This document shows positions 59,101 to 64,000 of a stretch of 64,000 nt of DNA, one piece after another. This DNA comes from Haematococcus lacustris (taxonomy: Eukaryota > Chlorophyta > Chlorophyceae > Chlamydomonadales > Haematococcaceae). The stretch's first letter is position 1. The number at the start of each line of letters is the position of its first letter. The DNA is taken from assembly GCA_030144725.1 (NCBI GenBank), contig JASKMD010000002.1, positions 5,087,362-5,151,361 on the forward strand, written 5' to 3'. The notes under the pieces were generated by a model. That model had not been told where the DNA came from, searched no databases, and worked only from the letters and a program-made list of their open reading frames with translations. Position numbers and translations under genes: made by a program.

Positions 59101-59861
59101 GGTCATACCATATTGTTCTTCCCCTTAGCGAAGGCTGCCATCCATTCCACCCTCAGGTTGTAGTTTGTTGCTTGGATGGTCACTGCAATGCCGCTGTTGG
59201 CTATGAACTGGGCTGTCAGCAGGGCCAGCAGGGTGTCATAGCCTGTCATGATCATAAGTCGCAGGGGCTGCAGCGGCATGGGCATAACAGGGAAGCATAC
59301 AGAGAAGCAAGTAGTGTCTTATCCCGCCACATGGATGAAGGCAGAACAAGTGACAGGACCTTTTGATGCCAGCTAGTCCCCGTGGCGTACCCTGAGGGGT
59401 GCTGCGGCATTGTTGAAGCAGGCGCTGAGGAGGCTGTTAGTGCTGCTTTGTAAGAAGGTCTGGATTCCTCCAGCTGTGCCTGTACAGGTCGAGAACCTGA
59501 ACAAGAGCGGCTACAATCAGTCACTTGCAGGACATCTGCACCCGGCCCCGCCCCGCGTGCAGCACCCGGCGCACCGGTCAGCAACGGATGCCACGAAGCG
59601 CGCGGTGTCCTCAAAGCACTGCTCGCTAGCGCGCTGTATGGGCGCGCTGCAATTGGTAGGCTGCGGAGACTGTGCGCCAGCTATTGCCACAGTACCCAGG
59701 ATGAAAAAGGCAGCGAGCATCAGGAGCGACGCTGCTGGGGTCCGCGCTGCGAAGTTGACTTTGTGGGCGCATGCGTCCCGCCCGGTCGCCGCTCTATGGG
59801 CATCCAGCATTGCTTGTACAGGGTTGCGGCGCATTTGCAAAGGTGGTGTTGTGCACGACAT
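44637..59861 (-). CDS. Receptor-like class III nucleotide cyclase, copy C (apparently intact, 1640 residues)
   Basis: Exons in order: 59861-59566, 59496-59391, 59267-59109, 58954-58835, 58718-58656, 55162-54812, 54732-54584, 54418-54311, 53885-53764, 53498-53479, 52345-52297, 52039-51998, 51892-51857, 51469-51423, 51278-51212, 51005-50938, 50224-50017, 49917-49703, 49579-49526, 49220-49165, 49068-49011, 48908-48354, 48011-47895, 47770-47591, 47090-46983, 46893-46843, 46668-46484, 46315-46198, 46093-45638, 45521-45402, 45275-44637. They total 4923 bases in frame. Residues ~44-64 are a hydrophobic signal segment. ~100-650 is a type 2 periplasmic-binding-like ectodomain, followed by a Pro-rich stalk, with a membrane helix at ~680-705. 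C1 carries metal-binding Asp734 (ITDVQGSSKLW) and Asp778 (TEGDS). C2 carries Asn1415 and Arg1419 (CLNRAARI). Class III cyclases make cAMP or cGMP from ATP or GTP. The usual base-selecting Asp (adenylyl) or Cys (guanylyl) is Asn1408 here, so the product is open. The ligand is unknown. Confidence 0.85.
52594..53309 (+). mobile_element. Transposon remnant in intron 10 of cyclase C, antisense to the gene
   Basis: After an acceptor at 52687 the frame reads LENEAAIESKKRLGTR, an in-frame TAG, then QLVVFFGNAGIGTRGRWGAK, VLQACRKVVEWPISGKP and VDEFCISRVSSAMNSPQP. A second TAG replaces the expected Trp codon near 53030, followed by APVRGLMWCPWLHQ. Two in-frame stops mean it is dead. The protein type resembles one I recall as highly repeated in Haematococcus. 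A more decayed sister copy is at 3890-4470. It separates the 20-base microexon (53479-53498) from the next exon without disturbing either. Confidence 0.65.
53553..53761. repeat. Rearranged segment with a duplicated exon-9 end and a MITE-like block
   Basis: ggctatggacaactaagatg occurs at 53553 and again at 53651. Between them, 53622-53648 is a second copy of the complement of the exon-9 end and donor (cacctatgaaggcgatg), which belongs at 53761-53786. The block gtatagtataatgtcggagg at about 53729 recurs inverted at 58568-58600. The real exon 9 stays complete. Confidence 0.6.
55395..55495. repeat. Subterminal direct repeats, left end of the 3.1 kb element
   Basis: Five imperfect units of aagccccctaactagc, bracketed by caatccgccctatc. 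Such arrays next to inverted ends are typical transposase-binding regions. Confidence 0.65.
55489..58030 (-). CDS. Split gene of the 3.1 kb element: acidic N-terminus, conserved-looking middle, 25-residue tandem repeats
   Basis: I do not recognise the protein. The first exon (from 58030) has an acidic stretch (CEVEEEDCEIEEEDCGDDMP) then ETARLAAARIN, ending at a GT donor near 57810. The following parts are TPPIAPVATATVPVPSVV with PTRRSGRLSGKAAG (to about 57577), AFIKAPKFADLATRSKAAST with YQMFEDVPDNGTYA (to about 57325), and DGEVASEEVMAALRLFLRKR with YECYMKNPKVLCMVLCTLAT (57285-57083). The last exon starts near 56993 (GYRKSKDGGKCNADSLRQRI). It continues through VRGEHHRVKISENDMAPILQ into the 75-base repeat. 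That frame gives Arg/Cys-rich units ending near 55583. The next frame gives Pro/Ala/Gly units and a natural-looking end (FEEFRASEAASKAAKMKLLA) at 55489. Which frame is used is undecided. Confidence 0.5.
55682..56764. repeat. 75 bp tandem array, fourteen full units plus a partial
   Basis: The unit starts ggccagctgccaggtcctgg and repeats from 55682 to 56732. Units 1-8 alternate between gtgggcctcc and gtaggcctcc. A rarer gccactgcc variant occurs only in units 2 and 6. Units 9 onward are uniform, and the last two read ccaggatatgg instead of ccaggtcctgg. The unit length is a multiple of three and lacks stops in several frames on both strands. Confidence 0.95.
58148..58340. repeat. Subterminal direct repeats, right end of the 3.1 kb element
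   Basis: Three to four units of about 50 bases, each with ttttactg, aaccgctgcctaaccgc and a-rich aagtgc blocks, about 80 bases inside the inverted end. Confidence 0.8.
58434..58604. mobile_element. MITE-like palindrome abutting the 3.1 kb element
   Basis: actgtataatgtctcggcc at the left pairs with ggcctctgacattatactat at the right. An inner pair, aataacgacctcggcctcgt against gacgaggtctcggtcgttatt, extends it. A single end of the same family lies at about 53729-53761. Confidence 0.55.
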
Positions 59862-60774
59862 GTCGACCTCGCTTTGAAAACCCAGAGCAGACTATGGGAG
59901 CACGGTCCTCGGAATGTTTAGTGCTTGTTTGCGGAAGGCGGTAGGATAGTTTGCGTTCGTGCTCTCTCGCTTCTGATCAAAGGGCCGTGTGTGTCGCCCA
60001 ATACAAACATTTCTGTTATAAACATCATGGGCGCAGTGTCAAGTTTTGCTCTACGGTAGAGCCTCTACCCATCTATCGGGCAAACATCATACACATCATA
60101 TACAATGTTGCAGCTCAACGTCTCTGTACATCTGGAGACATTGCATCGGGAGATGTGATCTTATGCTTCATTGTTCAAGCATGGAGGTGGCATTGGCTTC
60201 AATCACATGGCAGCACACCTGCTGGACAAGCAGCTCTCCCGTTCGTGACCAGGTTGAGCAACAGCGGTTTGAGGCACAATCCCGTTATCCATGCGCCGCC
60301 ATCCATCATGGCATAAATTGTGCAGGATAGGATAGGATAGGATTGACCCTATAGCTAGATGGGAATGCGCAGTTGGGGCACCCGGGAGGCAGTTTTGTCT
60401 AAACAACAAGTGACTGAGGCACCCACATGCAGTCCAGTAGTGTGGCGGCTGCTACGTGCAAAGGTGGCCCCCATGTAGCGGCCAACGCTGTCAACTATGG
60501 CTCCGCATGGCCACTGGTATGAGTCATGGCTGCTCTATGTCAGGCCTGCAGTGCAGTGCCTCGATGAGCAGGGATTTCATTTTCAATTCGCTGCCATGAG
60601 GTCCAACATGTAACAGATTATCCAGGATGTCAATGTTCAGTGTCAGTGAGTGAAAGAGTTGAAGGGAGTGCTCCTCAATGGTGCAGGAGCAAGAAGCACG
60701 CATCTGTTGGCCTTACAACCCAAGCGCTGATTTGGGCTCCTCCCTCAGCACTGCACATCACCATGCCTGCATAC
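59862..60774. other. Upstream region of cyclase C, no gene recognised
   Basis: Short frames have no domains. A GGATA tract is at 60323-60342. The conserved leader block seen before A and B (gggtccatgc...) is not found here, so C may have a different promoter. Confidence 0.35.
60323..60342. repeat. (GGATA)n microsatellite
   Basis: Four ggata units upstream of cyclase C. Confidence 0.8.
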
Positions 60775-61166
60775 CTACCCTTCCCTACCCATCTCCACCA
60801 CATCACCAACCTCCATCCCTTCAATTGCTGTCACCTCCTTATCAGTGTTGCCAGTGGAAGCAGGCAGAACAGCCGTCAATTGCAGCTGTTGCACTTCACT
60901 GAGCTGCAAGCCAGGCGCAGTGAGGCCTAGCCTGGCCGACGCCTCCTGCTGGGCCCTGCCGGTTTGGGATGCCAGGGCCACCTGCAGCAGCGCCACCTGG
61001 CCTGGGATGCCACGCAGCTCCACCTGCCCCAGGGGCTGGCCACCAATGGTGGCATCAGGTCAGGCAGCACCACAGCCAGGCCATCAGTAGCTGCTGTTAG
61101 TGTTGAGCTGCTGTGCAGCTGGTGTTGTGCCTGGTACCATTGTGCGGTTGGCGTCTGACCATGATA
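60775..61166 (-). pseudogene. 3' remnant of a fourth cyclase paralogue (copy D)
   Basis: On the minus strand it encodes ELRGIPGQVALLQVALASQT and ARLGLTAPGLQL, matching the final exon of A, B and C. The upstream part (LAVVLPDLMPPLVA, then out of frame) shows a one-base loss against LAVVLPDQLPPLVAQP. It ends abruptly at the MITE that starts at 61167. No further cyclase exons follow on the far side, so only about 390 bases remain. Confidence 0.75.
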
Positions 61167-61772
61167 CCGTAGTGATACGCCTTGTTGGTGATCTTACAAA
61201 ATCAATTCGTCACCAAATTGTATCACCAATTGTTTGAGCATGCGGCTGTCGCCAAATCTGTATCAGCACCCTGAAGTTCACCATAACTTCATGGAAGATG
61301 GCGTCAAAGCTGAAACAGAGCTTACTGACCTCGGTCCTTCAGCCCATAGATGCTGCGGATTGAGCAGCAGCTGTCGCAAGCTCGAGCGGCCACGGATAGT
61401 GATGAGGCAGACAGGGCTGCTGCCACGGTGGAGGCTGATGGAAGCGACAGCAGCAGCGCCAGCAGCTCAGCCAGCAGCAGCTCGGTGAGGGCGAGAGTGA
61501 TAGTGAGGCTGGAAGCAGCCACACGCTTCAGTGCTTAGAGGCGGCTGCCCCAGCAGTGAACAAATGCATGTGTGCACAATGTGCTATTGCTAGGTGTCGC
61601 ACTTAGCAGCCTCTGGCTTCGTGGATTTATTGAGAATAGAGAGTCACCAAACATGTATCATTTCAATGTTTGAGCCAGGCGCTGTCACCAAATAAGTGCC
61701 AATAGAGTCTTTGGGTCCGTTTTGGGGTTGTTCACCAAATCAGCGTATCACCAACAAGGCGCATCACTACGG
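61167..61772. mobile_element. 606 bp Tc1/mariner-like MITE truncating the copy D remnant
   Basis: Ends CCGTAGTGATACGCCTTGTT and aacaaggcgcatcactacgg are inverted repeats flanked by TA (61165-61166, 61773-61774). Internal blocks match 6691-7029 in inverse orientation. This copy has about 270 extra internal bases, including an AGC-rich stretch near 61440-61490. Confidence 0.8.
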
Positions 61773-62390
61773 TATAGGTCACCCCCGCCATTGGCTGCAC
61801 CCCCATGGCTCAAGACATAACATGTAACTCATTTTTGCACGGATGAGGCCGCCGATTGATGCGATGAGCTGCTTATGACCTGACTAGAGTGCGGCCAGCC
61901 CCAGCGGTTTGCCGGGTGGCTGGCCCCCAACACGCGACGTGTTCTGATGCATCGCACACACATTTAGCAACGGCTGTAGGCCGCCTGGACCCAGAGCGGC
62001 GTGAATTTTTCTTCCTGATTGGACATGCCAACTTTTCAGGTTAGCACGCAACTGTGTTGCAACGTCCCAGCACGCATCGAGACCCTCTCTTTAGCTCACC
62101 CGCTGCTTCCCGGCCTGCTCCCTTGCCCCCTGCTCTAAAGTGTCGCTTTTTGTCATCAAACGACGCCCCGGCAGCTCAACGGCATTGAGGGCTGGGAGCG
62201 TGACCGCGACGGCGGATTGCTGCTGAACACAGGTTCGGTCCACATGTGGCAGCGACTATCAGGTTGAACAAGATGTTCTCATGATTGGTGCCTGTGGCTC
62301 CTGAGCAATTACGAACGGCAAGAGTTAGTTGAAAACTTGCTGAGACTGAGCTGAAATTTGCATTTGCTATTGTGCAGGCTAGTGAAGGCC
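61773..62390. other. Non-coding region before the last gene
   Basis: No domain-bearing frame. 61776-61803 is an exact inverted match to the B-C spacer (43704-43731). A likely acceptor (gtgcag at 62372-62377) shortly before the ATG at 62391 hints at an untranslated upstream exon. Confidence 0.35.
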
Positions 62391-64000
62391 ATGGGTAACA
62401 AGAAAAGGGTTGTGAAGTCTTTATGTGGGAGAAAGGGAGGGAGGGAGGCTCTAGCACAGCGCAGGGCTGCTGAGGCTGAGGCCAAGGCCCAGGCTCTAGC
62501 CGCTGAGGCTGAGGCCATGGCACAGGCTGATGCTGGTGCTTATAAGGCACAGTTGCACCAGCTGCAGGCTGACCTGCAGCAGAGGGAGCAGCAAGTTGCT
62601 GACACCCAGCGCTTGCAACATTTACAGCAACAGCTGCAGGACCTCCAGCAGGATGATCTTCAACGGAAGGAGCAGCAGGTGGCTGAGCAGCAACAGCAGC
62701 TGCAGCAGCAGCAGGCAGACTTGCACCTGAGGGAGAAGCAGGTGGCTGAGCAGCAGCACCAACTGCAGCAGCAGCAGGCTGACTTGCACCTGAGGGAGAA
62801 GCAGGTGACGGAGCAGCAGCACCAGCTGCAGCAGCAGCAGGCTAACATGCACCTGAGGGAGCAGCAGGTGACGGAGCAGCAGCACCAACTGCAGCACCAA
62901 CTGCGGCAGGTGGCTGAGCAGCAGCACCAACTGCAGCAGCAGCAGCAGGCAGACAGGCTCTTGAGGGAGAAGCATGTGGCAGAGCAGCAGCACCAGCTGC
63001 AGCAGTTGCAGCAGCAGCTGAACAGGTTGCAGCAACAACTCGAGGCACGAAGGGGGGCTGAATTGCAGCGCCAAGTGCAGCAGCAACTGGCAGCCCAACA
63101 ACACCTGTTGCAGCAGCAGCAGGCAGACCTGCTACTGAAGCAGCAGCAGGTGGACAAGCAGCTGCAAGAGGCCGCAGACCAGCAGGCTATCAGCGCCAAC
63201 CACCCCCTCCCAGACCATCCTACATGCTCTCCCCTCGTCCCTGGGTCCCTCAAGTCACCCCTCTTCAAGCGCCCACGCCAGGACACAACACTCACACCCA
63301 TGCCTTCTCTGCCAGCAAGGTACGCATGCCATCCCAAGCACCCACTGCCACACCCCCCACTCAAACCATGCACCTGGAAATGCACGTGAGGGATGCACCA
63401 TGTACTTGAGGGATGCACTTGAGGGATGCATGTGTCCAGTGTGGGACTTGCGCATGCACCGGCAGCAACAGCAGCAACAGCCCCTCAGCCCCTCCCCTCA
63501 GGCCTGGCAGCGGAGGCTGCAACCGATGCTGGATGAGTTTCAGAGGTACACAGTGGAGGAGGGTGCAGAGCTGCTGGGCAGGCTGCAGCAGCACCGCCGC
63601 ATGCGGTCTGTGGTCAGCCAGGGCACTGGCGTGGTTCCCCCCACCCCTGACCAGGTGCTTGGGGGCATCATGGTGGAGTCACTCAGGCCTGTGCTTGCTA
63701 GCACCAAGTCCGCCCCGGGTGGACAGCGCACAACACAACAGCAGCCGTTCAACACTGCCTTGGCCATGACAATGGGCAGGGGCAATGCTCAGCATGGCAT
63801 CAAGAGGACGGCCAGGCAGCTGGGCATCACGCCCCATGCAGTCAAGCGTGCCAGGAGGAGCCACCTGTCCAACCTGGCAGCTGGCGCAGCAGCAGACTGG
63901 GCAGCAGCGCCCCTCCCGCGCGGCCGCCGCTGTCTCAGCCAGGAGCAGCTGGAGTACGTGCGCACCTTCTTTGAGGAGCACAGCAGTCCGTCACCCATGT
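62391..64000 (+). CDS. Transposon-type gene with long Gln-rich coiled coil, cut by the window end
   Basis: Start at MGNKKRVVKSLCGRKGGREA, a basic N-terminus. Residues ~25-270 form a Gln/Leu/Glu coiled coil built from units of about 21 residues (LREKQVAEQQHQLQQQQADL). A Pro-rich linker follows (SPLFKRPRQDTTLTPMPSLP) and the exon probably ends at 63319 before gtacgc. The second part, from about 63466, reads QAWQRRLQPMLDEFQRYTVE, AMTMGRGNAQHGIKRTARQL and LSQEQLEYVRTFFEEHSSPS, and runs off the window. The GIKRTARQLGITPHAVKRAR stretch is helix-turn-helix-like, suggesting DNA binding. The exon join does not keep frame with the obvious sites, so the model is partial. I suspect, from memory, that it is the N-terminal half of the family seen as remnants at 3890 and 52594. 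Confidence 0.55.
62690..63000. repeat. Imperfect 63 bp coding repeat (Gln-rich coiled coil)
   Basis: About five units of 63 bases, each with gcacctgagggagaagcagg and cagcagcaccaactgcagca blocks, within the transposon-type gene. Three whole heptad pairs per unit keep the coiled-coil register. Confidence 0.8.

Noticed and set aside
62622..63418. Long Leu-rich and Cys-rich frames on the minus strand
   Set aside because: They are complements of CAG-type codons in the Gln-rich coiled-coil gene.

Overview
The window looks like nuclear DNA of a GC-rich green alga of the Chlamydomonadales. The genes are split into many short exons by GT-AG introns, and simple repeats, minisatellites and transposon debris are dense. 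Several transposon proteins resemble families I recall from Haematococcus; that placement is from memory and is an inference. I see no bacterial operons, rRNA, tRNA or CRISPR.

Layout. 1-1.85 kb: a PIF/Harbinger transposase fragment facing a convergent multi-exon partner gene. 2.1-4.5 kb: a long perfect-length hairpin and a decayed transposon. 4.79-13.81 kb (+): an AZG-type adenine/guanine permease with at least 18 exons, a TATA box upstream and a long cytosolic tail. 15.2-26.1 kb (+), 32.6-43.3 kb (+) and 59.9-44.6 kb (-): three paralogues, here called A, B and C, of a very large receptor-like class III nucleotide cyclase. Each has a signal peptide, an extracellular solute-binding-protein-like domain, a proline-rich stalk, one membrane helix and paired C1/C2 cyclase domains. 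A fourth copy (D) survives only as a 3' scrap near 61 kb. Between A and B lie foldback and inverted-repeat elements, an orphan coiled-coil gene and a truncated duplicate of the B first exon. B and C are convergent; their 3' ends form a nearly identical inverted duplication of about 2.5 kb around a 1.1 kb spacer. 62.4-64 kb: the start of a transposon-type gene that runs off the window.

State of the cyclases. I placed homologous exons in all three copies using conserved splice sites and phases. C sums to one open frame of 1640 codons plus stop, although transposons sit in its introns (a 3.1 kb element at 55.3-58.4 kb, a remnant at 52.6-53.3 kb). B carries a one-base loss at the exon 9 boundary. 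A carries a net four-base loss in the C2 domain. Catalytic residues are divided as in animal membrane adenylyl cyclases: C1 keeps both metal-binding aspartates, C2 keeps the Asn-xxx-Arg motif. A purine permease lies next to nucleotide cyclases, but nothing in the sequence shows a functional link.
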